From contig JAXLTD010000005.1 of the NCBI GenBank assembly GCA_046330225.1, forward strand, positions 209,186 through 273,185: a DNA stretch of 64,000 nt, read 5' to 3'. The notes under the pieces were generated by a model. The model was not told the origin of the DNA. It made no database searches and saw only the letters and a list, made by a program, of their open reading frames with translations. This document shows, in pieces, positions 43,495 through 52,379 of this stretch; positions within the stretch are counted from its first letter, which is position 1, and every line of letters begins with the position of its first letter. Made by a program: the position numbers and the translations under genes. The stretch is from CANJIV01 sp046330225. GTDB lineage: Bacteria > Actinomycetota > Thermoleophilia > Solirubrobacterales > Solirubrobacteraceae.

Positions 43495-43538
43495 AACTTC
43501 GGCGCCGCTGCGCGGCGCAGCCGAGCGGCTGCGGCGCC

Positions 43539-43841
43539 CTATCCCCGCGCCTTGCGGACCGCGACCTCGAAGGTCTCGACTCCGGTCCGGGTGCCTTCGC
43601 CGGCCGGCGTCATCGCGTTGAGGGCCGCGTCGCCGCGCTGCAGGTCCTCCTCGGTCTCGAACAACGTGATGCTCAGGCCCGCGCCGGTGGCCCGGTCGAC
43701 GAGCATCCACGCCTCCTGCACACCCTCGAGTCCGGGCGGCGGGCTGGCCATGCCGGCGTCGATCTGCTGGCGCACCGCGGCGACGTTGCCGTCGACGCTG
43801 TCGGGGCCGGCACCTTCGAACCTGGCGACGCGTGCGAACAC
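43539..43841 (-). CDS. Small ABM-like (antibiotic biosynthesis monooxygenase-type) protein
   Basis: Starting at GTG 43841, preceded by GGAAGGAGC, the 100-residue product reads FARVARFEGAGPDSVDGNVAAVRQQI, VQEAWMLVDRATGAGLSITLFETEEDLQRGDAALNAM, then VETFEVAVRKA. The beta-alpha-beta pattern with a LFETEEDL segment fits the dimeric alpha/beta-barrel group that includes ABM-domain proteins. No catalytic residues can be fixed. The longer frame upstream overlaps the divergent protease gene and is rejected. Confidence 0.7.
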   Translation of the reverse strand: MFARVARFEGAGPDSVDGNVAAVRQQIDAGMASPPPGLEGVQEAWMLVDRATGAGLSITLFETEEDLQRGDAALNAMTPAGEGTRTGVETFEVAVRKARG

Positions 43842-44020
43842 GATCGCTCCTTCCAGTGGGGGACGCTGCCGTCGCGAATCTACCCTGGGCGCGCGAGCTC
43901 GTGGGAAGAACTGGAGCCGCCCCGACGGACCCGCCAACCCGTCCACATCGGGCCGGGGTCCCGTGACGCCGGGCCGGGCGGCCTCGTAGAGTCCCGGCCC
44001 ATTCGACCACGAGGGGCGGG

Positions 44021-46684
44021 ATGAGACGCAGGGCGGCACGCGCGGGGTGGGGGCTGGCGATCGGGTGTGCGCTGGCCGGCGCGGCCGCGCCGGCAGCCGA
44101 CGCGGCGCGGGTGACGCCGTCGCTCGAGCATCTCGTCGGCGCGCTGGGCGGCGACCCGGCGCAGGCCAGCGCCCGGCGCTATGACGACCTGCGCAAGGTG
44201 TCCGGGAGCCTGGCGGAGCTGGGAGCGCACAAGGTGCAGGGGCAGGCTGTGGCAGCGCCGGCGGCCGCGGCCGCGATCGTCGTGAGCCGCTCGGACGCGG
44301 CGCTCGTCGACGTCTCCGTCGTCCGGCCTGCCGCGACCGCCGCCCGCTCGCTGGCTGCCGCGGGCATGCACGTGACTGGCGTCACCGACGCGGCGCCCAC
44401 CGGCGTGGTCGAGGGGTACCTGCCGCTCGGGGCCCTCGGCCGCGCGGCGGGAATCGGCGCAGTGAGCGCCGTGACACCCGTCCAGGGCGGCGGGGTCGAC
44501 AAGGCCGCGGCTCGTTCCACGGCCGACGAGTTCGGGCCTGGGCCAGGGACCGACGTGCTCGAGAGCGTCGTCGCGCACAACATCGTGGCCGCCCAGGCCG
44601 CGGCGGGCACGACCGGCGCCGGAATCTCGGTCGGCGTGATCTCCGACTCGATCAACCAGGTGGGCACCGGCGTCGCCGGGTCGCAAGGCAGCGGCGATCT
44701 CCCGCCGAATCCCAACCTCGTCGTCCTCAAGGACGACTCCTCGTCCAACGTGATCGACGAGGGCCGGGCGATGGCGGAAGTCGTCTACGACGAGGCGCCC
44801 GGGCTCGCGCGGATCCTTTTCGCCTCGGGGTCCGGCAACGGCGCCGTCAAGACCGGGCCGGTCGGGAAGGCCGACTCGATCCGCCAGCTCGTCGCCAACG
44901 GCGCCCAGGTCATCGCCGACGACATCTTCTACCTCGACGAGCCGTTCTTCCAGGACGGCGCCGTGAGCCAGGCGGTGGATGCTGCCAAGGCGGCGGGCGT
45001 CGCCTACTTCGCGTCGGCCGGCAACCGGGCCCGCCAGAGCTGGGAGGGCGGCTACGCCGACAACGGCGCCGGCTTTCACGACTTCGCAGGCGGTGACACC
45101 ATCCAGACCGTCACCACCGTTCCCGCCGGCAAGTTCCTGACCGTCGTGCTCCAGTGGGCCGAGCCGTTCGGCGTGCCCGGCGCGACCGATCTCGATGCCC
45201 TCCTCGTGCGGAGCACCGGGGCCGCGCTGCCCGGAACGGTGACCGGCGGGACGGACTCCAACGCCACGACGGGCATTCCCCGCGAGACCGTGACCTGGGT
45301 CAACACCTCGGCGGGAGCGATCGAGGTGGGCCTCCGGATCCGCCGCAATCCCGGCAGCGTTCGCTCGCCGTTCATGAAGTCGATCGCCCGGGGCAACTTC
45401 CCCGAGTTCGCGATCGGGGAGTACGCCACGGGCTCCGACACCGTCAATCCCGATGCCGCCGCGGCCCGTGGCGCCCTGGCCGTGGCCGCGGTGAACGCCG
45501 CCGATCCCGGGCGCAACACGCCGGAGCCGTTCAGCTCCCGGGGTCCGAAGGCGCGCCTGTTCTCGCCCGCCGGTGCGGCGCTGCCCGCCGCGGAGGTCCG
45601 GGCCAAGCCGGAACTCGCGGCAGCCGACCGGGTGGCGACGACGTTCTCGCTGCTCCCCGGCACCAACCCGTTCAAGCCGGTCTTCAACGGGACCAGCGCC
45701 GCCGCCCCGAGCGCCGCCGGCATCGCCGCGCTCGTGCGCGCCCGCAAGCCGGCGCTGCCGGTCGACCTCGTCTACGCCCTCATGAGCGAGCCCGGGAGCG
45801 CGATCCCCTGCGAGCCGGCCGCCGGCGCGACGCCGGCGGCCGACTGCGGCGCGGGATTCGTCCTTGCCGACCGGGTGATGGCGCGGACGCTCGACGCGAC
45901 GCCGCCGGCGGTGACTCCGGTCCTCAGTCCCGCCGCCCCGACTGGGCGCGCCGGCTGGTACCGGGGGAACGTGAGCGTTGCCTGGGCGGTCGCGGACCCC
46001 GGCTCCCCCGTCCTGACGACCGGCGGCTGCGCCCCGCTCACCGTGGCGAGCGACGGCAAGCCGCAGCTGCCGTGCTCGGCCCTGAGCGCCGGCGGTCCGG
46101 CGTCGGCTGCGGTCACCGTCAAGCGCGATGCGACCCCGCCGGCCGCGCCGAGGCTGAGCGGGCTCACGAGCCGCACCTACGCGCGGTCCGCCGTCCCGGC
46201 CCCGCGCACGGTCCGCTGCCGCTCCTCCGACGCAACGTCCGGCCTCGCGAGCTGCTTTGTGCTCGCGGTGCCCGCGGCCATCGGGCGCCACGCGGCGCGG
46301 GCCGTTGCCACCGACGTGGCCGGCAACACGGCGTCGAAGACGGTCGCCTACCGGGTGGTCCGGGATCCGGGCCGGGCGCGGCTGCGCTCCGCAGCGGCCG
46401 GGGGCGGGAAGGTCACGGCGAAGTTCGCCGTGCCGGGGAAGGGGAGGCTCGACGTCGTGCTGACCCGCCGGATCGGCCGCCGCACGGTCACGCTCGCCCG
46501 CGGCCGGGCCGCAGCGCGGCGCACGGGCTCGGTCACCGTGACGCTCCGGCTCACGGCGGCGGGGCGCCGCGCGCTCGGGCGGCGAGGCGCCGCGGTGCGC
46601 GGCACGCTGGCCGCGACGTTCCGTGATCCGGCCACGCTCGGGTCCAGCCGGGCTGCGACCACACGGCGGTTCGTCGCGAGCTGA
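44021..46684 (+). CDS. Secreted S8-like peptidase with Glu in place of the catalytic His
   Basis: The 887-residue product has a signal peptide (GLAIGCALAGAAAPAADA), a long N-terminal region (30-190), and an S8-like domain with Asp209 (VGVISDS) and Ser559 (FNGTSAAAPSAAG). At the His position the sequence is VIDEGRAMAEVVYDEAPG, so Glu247 replaces His. Relatives with DEGxAM at this place are known to me, so this may be a distinct active subgroup. It could also be inactive. Ig-like/bacterial repeats (610-770) precede a basic beta-rich tail (775-887). GAGGGGCGGG lies directly before the ATG, with GTGACG/TAGAGT (43963-43992) as promoter. Confidence 0.85.
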   Translation: MRRRAARAGWGLAIGCALAGAAAPAADAARVTPSLEHLVGALGGDPAQASARRYDDLRKVSGSLAELGAHKVQGQAVAAPAAAAAIVVSRSDAALVDVSVVRPAATAARSLAAAGMHVTGVTDAAPTGVVEGYLPLGALGRAAGIGAVSAVTPVQGGGVDKAAARSTADEFGPGPGTDVLESVVAHNIVAAQAAAGTTGAGISVGVISDSINQVGTGVAGSQGSGDLPPNPNLVVLKDDSSSNVIDEGRAMAEVVYDEAPGLARILFASGSGNGAVKTGPVGKADSIRQLVANGAQVIADDIFYLDEPFFQDGAVSQAVDAAKAAGVAYFASAGNRARQSWEGGYADNGAGFHDFAGGDTIQTVTTVPAGKFLTVVLQWAEPFGVPGATDLDALLVRSTGAALPGTVTGGTDSNATTGIPRETVTWVNTSAGAIEVGLRIRRNPGSVRSPFMKSIARGNFPEFAIGEYATGSDTVNPDAAAARGALAVAAVNAADPGRNTPEPFSSRGPKARLFSPAGAALPAAEVRAKPELAAADRVATTFSLLPGTNPFKPVFNGTSAAAPSAAGIAALVRARKPALPVDLVYALMSEPGSAIPCEPAAGATPAADCGAGFVLADRVMARTLDATPPAVTPVLSPAAPTGRAGWYRGNVSVAWAVADPGSPVLTTGGCAPLTVASDGKPQLPCSALSAGGPASAAVTVKRDATPPAAPRLSGLTSRTYARSAVPAPRTVRCRSSDATSGLASCFVLAVPAAIGRHAARAVATDVAGNTASKTVAYRVVRDPGRARLRSAAAGGGKVTAKFAVPGKGRLDVVLTRRIGRRTVTLARGRAAARRTGSVTVTLRLTAAGRRALGRRGAAVRGTLAATFRDPATLGSSRAATTRRFVAS

Positions 46685-46706
46685 CCCGCCGCGCGCGGCG
46701 TCGCGC

Positions 46707-47120
46707 CTAGGCCGCCCCGGCCGGCGGGAGGCGGGCCGCCTCGGAGATCAGGCTGCGCAGCGCGCCGAGGTCGAGGTCGTCGGGCCGCTTGAAGCGCACG
46801 CACGCCTTCCCGATGTCGGCGGCGGGCAGCCGGTCCGCGTAGGTCTCGGCCAGGTAGCTGCCGTCCACGGTGCACTGCACGTACAGCGAGATGTAGCGCG
46901 CCTTGCTGGCCAGGCCGATGACGCACGAGTCGCCCTCGCGGCCGCTCGCGTAGCGGTAGTGGTACGGGCCGTACCCGATCATGCCGGGCCGCAGGTGGCG
47001 CTCGAGGCCCGGGGCGGTGGCGCAGATCAGCTCGTCCAGGGCGGCGATGTCGCTGCGGCGCGGCTCGTCGAGGCTCGCGATGTACTCCTCGGGGGTTGCG
47101 GGGTCCGCGGGATCGGGCAT
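46707..47120 (-). CDS. DUF1801 family protein (YdhG-like)
   Basis: The 137-residue protein has TPEEYIASLDEPRRSDIAALDELI, then LERHLRPGMIGYGPYHYRYASGREGDSCVIGLASKARYISLYV and a late GKACVRFKRPDDLDLGALRSLI. This is the pattern of the DUF1801/YdhG-YjbR-like fold. Its function is unknown; related proteins bind iron or are stress-linked. ATG 47120 gives the conserved length. It is divergent from the DUF2127 gene with little space between. Confidence 0.8.
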   Translation of the reverse strand: MPDPADPATPEEYIASLDEPRRSDIAALDELICATAPGLERHLRPGMIGYGPYHYRYASGREGDSCVIGLASKARYISLYVQCTVDGSYLAETYADRLPAADIGKACVRFKRPDDLDLGALRSLISEAARLPPAGAA

Positions 47121-47144
47121 GCGGCCGATCGTATCCCCGTCGGA

Positions 47145-47156
47145 TACCGTCCCGCC
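47145..47156 (+). promoter_or_regulatory. Leaderless-type -10 six bases before an ATC codon
   Basis: TACCGT (47145-47150) has the exact 6-base spacing seen at other leaderless genes here, but the codon that follows at 47157 is ATC, in frame with the DUF2127 product. Confidence 0.5.
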
Positions 47157-47225
47157 ATCGCCGCCACGACCGAAGAGCCCGAGCCCGACGTCGTCCTCCC
47201 CGGCACCGTCAAGCCGCGGCGGTTC

Positions 47226-48056
47226 GTGCCGCGCTTTCACTGGGAGCTGCTCTCCTGCGGGGTGGCCGGCCACGAGCTGGTGGGGATCGACGCGGCCCGC
47301 CTGAGGCCCGAGGATGCGCCCGTCGCCCGGGAGATCAACGGGGTCCGCTGGCACCGCTGCCTGCGCTGCGACTCGTGGCTCCCGCTCGAGGCGCCGGAGG
47401 CGCCGGCCCGCGACCACCCGCCCGAGCGCGCCGAGATCCGCCTGCCGCTCCGCGGCCGGCCGCTGCGGGACAAGATCATCCTGCGCCTCATCGCGATCAA
47501 CCGGGCCGTCCACTTTCTCGCGCTTGGAGTCCTGGCCGCTGCCATCTTCCTGTTCGCGGCGAACCGCTCTGACCTCAAGGACACCGTGTACAAGGTCCTC
47601 GCCGACATCCAGGGCGGGTTTGGCGGCGGCCCGGTGAAGACCGGCGACACGGGCATCACGCACTGGCTCGACGAGGCCTTCACCCTCAAGTCCGGCACGC
47701 TGCATCTCCTCGGGCTGGCCGTGTCCGGCTACGCGATCATCGAGGGGGTCGAGGCCGTCGGCCTGTGGCTCCAGAAGCGCTGGGCGGAGTACCTGACGCT
47801 CATCGTGACCGCGTCGTTCCTGCCGCTGGAGATCTACGAGCTCTCGCGCAAGGTGTCGCCGTTCAAGATCAGCGCGCTCGTCATCAACGTCGCGATCGTT
47901 GCCTATCTGCTCTACGCCAAGCGGCTGTTTGGCCTGCGCGGCGGGGTCAAGGCCGAGGAGGCCGCGCGGGAGCGCGACATCGGCTGGGACGCCCTGGAGC
48001 GCTCGGCCCCGGAGCGCGGGGGCGTCGCTCCCGCCCACGCCGGCCACGGGTCCTGA
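47226..48056 (+). CDS. DUF2127 family membrane protein
   Basis: The first standard start is GTG 47226 (276 residues). An N-terminal segment, HWELLSCGVAGHELVGIDAARLRP, leads to a Cys pair (WHRCLRCDSWLPL) and a membrane domain with four hydrophobic segments (NRAVHFLALGVLAAAIFLFAA, LHLLGLAVSGYAIIEGVEAVGLW, YLTLIVTASFLPLEIYEL, ALVINVAIVAYLLYA) typical of DUF2127. Function unknown. The frame remains open and protein-like upstream to about 47157, where an ATC stands six bases after TACCGT. That suggests a longer product from a rare ATC start. Confidence 0.8.
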   Translation: MPRFHWELLSCGVAGHELVGIDAARLRPEDAPVAREINGVRWHRCLRCDSWLPLEAPEAPARDHPPERAEIRLPLRGRPLRDKIILRLIAINRAVHFLALGVLAAAIFLFAANRSDLKDTVYKVLADIQGGFGGGPVKTGDTGITHWLDEAFTLKSGTLHLLGLAVSGYAIIEGVEAVGLWLQKRWAEYLTLIVTASFLPLEIYELSRKVSPFKISALVINVAIVAYLLYAKRLFGLRGGVKAEEAARERDIGWDALERSAPERGGVAPAHAGHGS

Positions 48057-48119
48057 CGGGAACGTCAGGGGGGCGACGCCCGCCTCCGGTCCTGGCGGCG
48101 GCCGGGCCGCGCGATGGCG

Positions 48120-48131
48120 TACGGTTCGGCC
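48120..48131 (+). promoter_or_regulatory. Leaderless-type -10 element for the DrrA-like gene
   Basis: TACGGT (48120-48125) is followed by six bases and ATG 48132; no ribosome site is present. Confidence 0.55.
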
Positions 48132-49151
48132 ATGCCGACTGAAGCGGGGACCTCAGCGGTCGCGGATCGGGCTGCGCCGGCGGCCGGTGCTCCGGCGATC
48201 GAAGTGACCGGGCTGCGCAAGGCCTTCGGGGACGTGCAGGCGCTCGACGGCGTCGACCTCACCGTGCCCACGGGCACGGTGCTTGGCCTCCTCGGGCCCA
48301 ACGGCGCCGGCAAGACCACGGCGGTCCGGGTGCTCACGACGCTCCTGAAGCCCGACGCGGGCACCGCGAAGGTGACCGGGCTGGACGTCGTGCGCGACGC
48401 CGCGGCGCTGCGGGCCCGCATCGGGCTGGCCGGGCAGTACGCCGCGGTCGACGAGAACCTCACCGGCGCCGAGAACCTGATCATGGTCGGGCGCCTCTAC
48501 GGCGAGGGGCGGGCGGCGGCCCGGCGGCGCGCCCAGGACCTGCTCGGGCGGTTCGACCTGATCGACGCCGCCAAGCGCCCGGCCAAGACCTACTCCGGCG
48601 GCATGCGCCGCCGCCTGGATCTGGCTGCGGCGCTCGTGGCCAACCCGCCGGTGCTGTTCCTCGACGAGCCGACGACCGGCCTTGACCCCCGCAGCCGCCT
48701 GGGCCTGTGGGAGACGATCGAGGGCCTCGTCGCCGAGGGCACCACCGTGCTGCTCACGACCCAGTACCTCGACGAGGCCGACCGCCTGGCCGACACGATT
48801 GCCGTCATCGACCACGGCAAGGTCATCGCCGAGGGCACCTCGGACGAGCTCAAGGCGCGGGTCGGGGGCGAGCGCCTCGAGGTCCGCCTGGCCGACCCGG
48901 CCGCCGCCGGCCCGGCCGCGGAGGCCTTGGCGGCGATGTCGGACGAGCCCGTGAGCATCGACACGGACGCGGTGCGGCTGACGGTGCGGCGCCGCACCGG
49001 CGCGATCGTCGAGGCGGTCCGCCGCCTTGACGAGGCGGGGATCGGCGTGGACGACCTCGCGCTGCGCCGCCCGACCCTCGACGACGTCTTCCTCTCGGTC
49101 ACCGGCCACGCCGCCGAGCCGGCCGACGGCGAGAGCGAGGAGGCGGCATGA
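48132..49151 (+). CDS. Daunorubicin-resistance-type ABC transporter ATP-binding protein (DrrA-like)
   Basis: The 339-residue ATPase has Walker A LGPNGAGKTT, the signature YSGGM, Walker B VLFLDEPTTGLDPRSR and LLTTQYLDEADRLAD, where Gln replaces the usual switch His, as in DrrA-type proteins. The C-terminal 90 residues form the DrrA accessory domain (RRPTLDDVFLSVTGH). It energises the permease encoded next, for export of a drug or lipid-like compound. ATG 48132 is preferred over an upstream in-frame ATG because of the leaderless -10. Its stop overlaps the next gene by four bases (ATGA). Confidence 0.9.
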   Translation: MPTEAGTSAVADRAAPAAGAPAIEVTGLRKAFGDVQALDGVDLTVPTGTVLGLLGPNGAGKTTAVRVLTTLLKPDAGTAKVTGLDVVRDAAALRARIGLAGQYAAVDENLTGAENLIMVGRLYGEGRAAARRRAQDLLGRFDLIDAAKRPAKTYSGGMRRRLDLAAALVANPPVLFLDEPTTGLDPRSRLGLWETIEGLVAEGTTVLLTTQYLDEADRLADTIAVIDHGKVIAEGTSDELKARVGGERLEVRLADPAAAGPAAEALAAMSDEPVSIDTDAVRLTVRRRTGAIVEAVRRLDEAGIGVDDLALRRPTLDDVFLSVTGHAAEPADGESEEAA

Positions 49152-49912
49152 GGCGCCTGGTCTCCGACACGCTCGTCATCGCCGAGCGCAACCTCATCCG
49201 GCTGCCGCGCGCGCCCGATCTGCTGCTGGCCTTCACGGTCCAGCCGGTGATGTTCGTGCTGCTCTTCGTCTACGTCTTCGGCGGCGCGATCGTCACGCCC
49301 GGCTACGACTACGTCGACTTCCTGATCCCCGGGATCATCGTCCAGAACATCGCCTTTGGCGGGTTCGTGACGGCGATCGGGCTCAACGAGGACCTCAGCA
49401 AGGGCCTGATCGACCGCTTCCGCTCGCTGCCGATGGCGCGGGCGGCGGTGCTCGCCGGACGCACGGCGGCCGACATCGTCACGAACGCAATCTCGATGAC
49501 GATCCTGATCGTCACGGGGCTGATCATCGGCTTCTCGTTCAGCACGTCGGTCGGCGAGATCGTCGGCGGGATGGCCCTGCTGCTCCTCTTCGGCTACGCC
49601 TTCTCGTGGGTCTTCGCCCTGCTCGGCCTGATCGTGAAGTCGCCCGAGGCGGCGAACTCCGTCGGGTTCATCGCGGTGTTCCCGCTCACGTTCATCTCCT
49701 CGGCCTTCGTGCCAGTCGCCTCGATGCCCGCGGGGCTGCGGTGGTTCGCCGAGATCAATCCGTTCACGATCGTCGTGAACGCGATGCGGCACCTGTGGGT
49801 CGGCGCGCCGGCGGGCAACTACGTCTGGGGCGCCGTGGCCTGGTCGCTGGCGATCATCGCGGTGTTCGCGCCGCTGGCGGTGCGCCGGTACCGCCGGGCC
49901 GCCGGCCGCTGA
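49148..49912 (+). CDS. ABC-2 type exporter permease (DrrB-like)
   Basis: The 254-residue membrane protein has six hydrophobic segments and the ABC-2 consensus: FTVQPVMFVLLFVYVFGGAI, DFLIPGIIVQNIAFGG, a conserved LIDRFRSLPMARAAVL loop, then FPLTFISSAFVPVASMPAGLRWFAEINPFT. It is the partner of the DrrA-like ATPase. It is translationally coupled through ATGA. A perfect palindrome lies 24 bp after its stop. Confidence 0.9.
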   Translation: MRRLVSDTLVIAERNLIRLPRAPDLLLAFTVQPVMFVLLFVYVFGGAIVTPGYDYVDFLIPGIIVQNIAFGGFVTAIGLNEDLSKGLIDRFRSLPMARAAVLAGRTAADIVTNAISMTILIVTGLIIGFSFSTSVGEIVGGMALLLLFGYAFSWVFALLGLIVKSPEAANSVGFIAVFPLTFISSAFVPVASMPAGLRWFAEINPFTIVVNAMRHLWVGAPAGNYVWGAVAWSLAIIAVFAPLAVRRYRRAAGR

Positions 49913-49935
49913 GCGGTCGCCGCGGGTAGTGCTGG

Positions 49936-49957
49936 CACCACCCCGGCCGGGGTGGTG
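49936..49957. other. Perfect 22-bp palindrome after the exporter genes
   Basis: CACCACCCCGG is followed immediately by its exact complement CCGGGGTGGTG, with no spacer. With no loop it suits a dimeric regulator site better than a terminator, although a hairpin with a short opened loop is possible. It stands 92 bp before the next start codon. Confidence 0.6.
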
Positions 49958-50048
49958 GCCCCGCGCGACTGTGGTGAGGCGGGCATGGCTGGAAGGCCCG
50001 CGGCGCGGGAGCCTTGAGGTGTCCCGCACACCACCCGAAAGGACCGAC

Positions 50049-50537
50049 ATGACCCCCGCCGACCAGACCCCCGCACGGACCCGCCGCCCCAGCCTCGCCC
50101 GCGTGGCGGCCGGCGCTCTGGCCGCCGCCGCCGCGATGGCCCTGGCGGCTCCCGCCGCCCAGGCCGAGGTGAAGTCCTTTACCCACGAGTCGCGGCTGCT
50201 CAAGCCGCTCCAGAGCGAGCGCATCCCGGCCTTCCAGTGCCCGGCCGACTATCCGTACCTCGTCAACCGGAACTACGCTCCGGCTGGCACCACCCTCATC
50301 AACGGGGTGGAGGTGCTCCAGTCGAGCTCGCCGTGGGCGATCGGGGTGCACATCGGCCTCGCGTCGATCACGCCGCGCGATCCCGATCGCAAGATCTACC
50401 ACCAGGGGATCCTCGACCACTGGTCGGCCGGCTCGGCCACGAACTGGGCCCTGACCGATGCCCGGTACATCCTGCGGCTGCACTGCACCGACCTCAAGAG
50501 CGAGGCGTCCTGGGCCGCCCCGTCCGACCGGGCCTGA
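50049..50537 (+). CDS. Secreted protein of unknown function
   Basis: The 162-residue product has an Arg-rich signal peptide (LARVAAGALAAAAAMALAAPAAQAE). The mature part is about 125 residues with two Cys that could pair (FQCPADYPYL and LHCTDLK). Sequence such as NRNYAPAGTTLINGVEVLQSSSPWAIGVHIG suggests a beta-rich domain. ATG 50049 is preceded by AAAGGA. No family recognised. Confidence 0.68.
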   Translation: MTPADQTPARTRRPSLARVAAGALAAAAAMALAAPAAQAEVKSFTHESRLLKPLQSERIPAFQCPADYPYLVNRNYAPAGTTLINGVEVLQSSSPWAIGVHIGLASITPRDPDRKIYHQGILDHWSAGSATNWALTDARYILRLHCTDLKSEASWAAPSDRA

Positions 50538-50648
50538 GTTCCCACCCGCACTCCGGCCACCCCCGACCGCCCCGGCTTGCCGGGGCGGTCGGCGTCTGGG
50601 CGGCCGCGGCTGGCGCGCGGCGCCCGCCCCGGCGAGAATGCGGGCCCC

Positions 50649-52379
50649 ATGAGTCCCGCCCATGCCAGCCGAACCGGGGACCCGGCCCTCCGGGCGCTCG
50701 CGGTCGCGGCGGCAGCGCTCGTTGCCCTCGAGACGGCGATCCTGCTGGCCAGTCCCGACGCAACGGCGGCCGAGGCCATCGTCCCGCCGGCCGTCGCGTC
50801 CGCCTACCTGGCCGCGGGCCTGGTCGCGCTGCAGCGCCGGCCGCACAACCGCTTCGGGCTCCTGCTCGGCGCCGGCGGGGCGGCGTTCCTCGCCGCCGGC
50901 CTGGAGAACTCCGACGTCCCCGGACTGGCCGCCGTTGGCCTGATCTGCCGGTCGCTGCCGCTGGCCGTGACGCTGCACCTGCTGCTCGCCTTTCCCTCGG
51001 GCCGGGTGCGCGGGCGGACGGACCGGGCCGTCGTCGCCGGCGGCTACGCCGTGGCGCTGCTGCTCGAGGCGCCGCAGTACCTGGCCGGCGGCGACCGGGC
51101 AGGAACGCTGCGGGTCACGACGGACGGCGCCATCGCGGATGCCGGGCTCTGGGTCCAGGGCGCGGCCGGGCTCGCCCTGCTCGCCGCCACCGCCGCGCTC
51201 CTCATCCGCCGCCTGCGGGCGGCCTCCGCCGCCGAGCGCCGCACCCTGGCGCCCCTCGCGGGATACGGCATCGCGGCGCTGGCGATCTGCGCGGCGGGCG
51301 TCGTGGCGGCGAACAGCGCAGGCGACCGCCTGCAGCCGTGGGCGGGCGTGCTGCAGGTGGCGGCGCTGCTCGGCCTGCCGCTCGCCTTCCTCGCCGGCCT
51401 GCTGCGCGGGGCCTTCGCGCGGGCCGGCGAGCTCGAGGAGCTGGCGGCGGGGCTGGCCGAGACCTCGGGAGCGGGCAGCGTGGAGGCCGCGCTCGCGCGG
51501 GCACTGGGGGATCCCGGGCTGCGGCTGGCCTACCGGCGCGACACCGGCGAGTGGGTGGATGCCCTCGGCGCGCCGATCGCCGTGCCGCCGCCGCTGCCGC
51601 TGCGGTCTGCCGAGGCCGCCGTCGACGGCCGCACGGTCGGCGCGGTGGTCTACGACGGGTCGCTGATCGCCGACGAGCGCCTGGTCGGCAGCGCGGCCGG
51701 GCTGGCCGCCCTGGCGATCGACCGGACCCGCCTGACCGCCGACCTGCGCGCCGCCGTCCGCGATCTCGCCGAGTCGCGCCGGCGGATCGTCGAGGCCAGC
51801 GACGACGAGCGGCGCCGGATCGCCCGGGATCTCCACGACGGCGCGCAGCAGCGGATCGTCCTGCTCGGCCTCGAAGCCCAGCAGCTTGCCCGTCGCACCG
51901 AGGACGCCGACGCGGCGACGCGGGCGGCGGCGCTCTCCGAGGGCATGGCCGCCGTCCTGGACGAGCTGCGCGGGCTCGTGCACGGCCTGATGCCGCCGAC
52001 CCTGGCCGAGCGGGGCATCGAGCCGGCCGCCCGGTGGCTGGCCGGACGCATGCCGATTCCGGTCCAGGTCGAGTCGACCGGCCTCAACGGCAGGCTTCCG
52101 GGCGAGGTGGAGAGCACGGCCTACTTCGTGATCGCCGAGTCGCTGGCGAACAGCGTCAAGCACGCGGATGCATCGTCGGCATCCGTGACGATCGAGTCCG
52201 CCGGCGGGGCGCTCACCGTTGAGGTGCGCGACGACGGCGCGGGCGGCGCCAGCCTCGGGGGCGGCACCGGCCTGCGCGGCCTGGCCGACCGCGTCGGCGC
52301 GCTCGGCGGGGGCCTCGACGTCGCGTCGCCGCATGGCGGCGGCACCGTGGTGCGCGCGAGGATCCCATGCGCGTCGTGA
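50649..52379 (+). CDS. Sensor histidine kinase, NarL-partner type (HisKA_3)
   Basis: The 576-residue protein has an N-terminal membrane part with about seven hydrophobic segments (20-255), a linker with a possible GAF-like domain (260-365), and a HisKA_3 dimerisation domain with phospho-acceptor His396 in RDLHDGAQQR. The HATPase_c domain holds ESLANSVKHADAS as the N-box and DDGAGGASLGGGTGLRGLADRV as the G-boxes. It should phosphorylate the response regulator encoded next, overlapping by 13 bases. The signal is unknown; the membrane region could sense lipid or envelope state. Confidence 0.9.
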   Translation: MSPAHASRTGDPALRALAVAAAALVALETAILLASPDATAAEAIVPPAVASAYLAAGLVALQRRPHNRFGLLLGAGGAAFLAAGLENSDVPGLAAVGLICRSLPLAVTLHLLLAFPSGRVRGRTDRAVVAGGYAVALLLEAPQYLAGGDRAGTLRVTTDGAIADAGLWVQGAAGLALLAATAALLIRRLRAASAAERRTLAPLAGYGIAALAICAAGVVAANSAGDRLQPWAGVLQVAALLGLPLAFLAGLLRGAFARAGELEELAAGLAETSGAGSVEAALARALGDPGLRLAYRRDTGEWVDALGAPIAVPPPLPLRSAEAAVDGRTVGAVVYDGSLIADERLVGSAAGLAALAIDRTRLTADLRAAVRDLAESRRRIVEASDDERRRIARDLHDGAQQRIVLLGLEAQQLARRTEDADAATRAAALSEGMAAVLDELRGLVHGLMPPTLAERGIEPAARWLAGRMPIPVQVESTGLNGRLPGEVESTAYFVIAESLANSVKHADASSASVTIESAGGALTVEVRDDGAGGASLGGGTGLRGLADRVGALGGGLDVASPHGGGTVVRARIPCAS

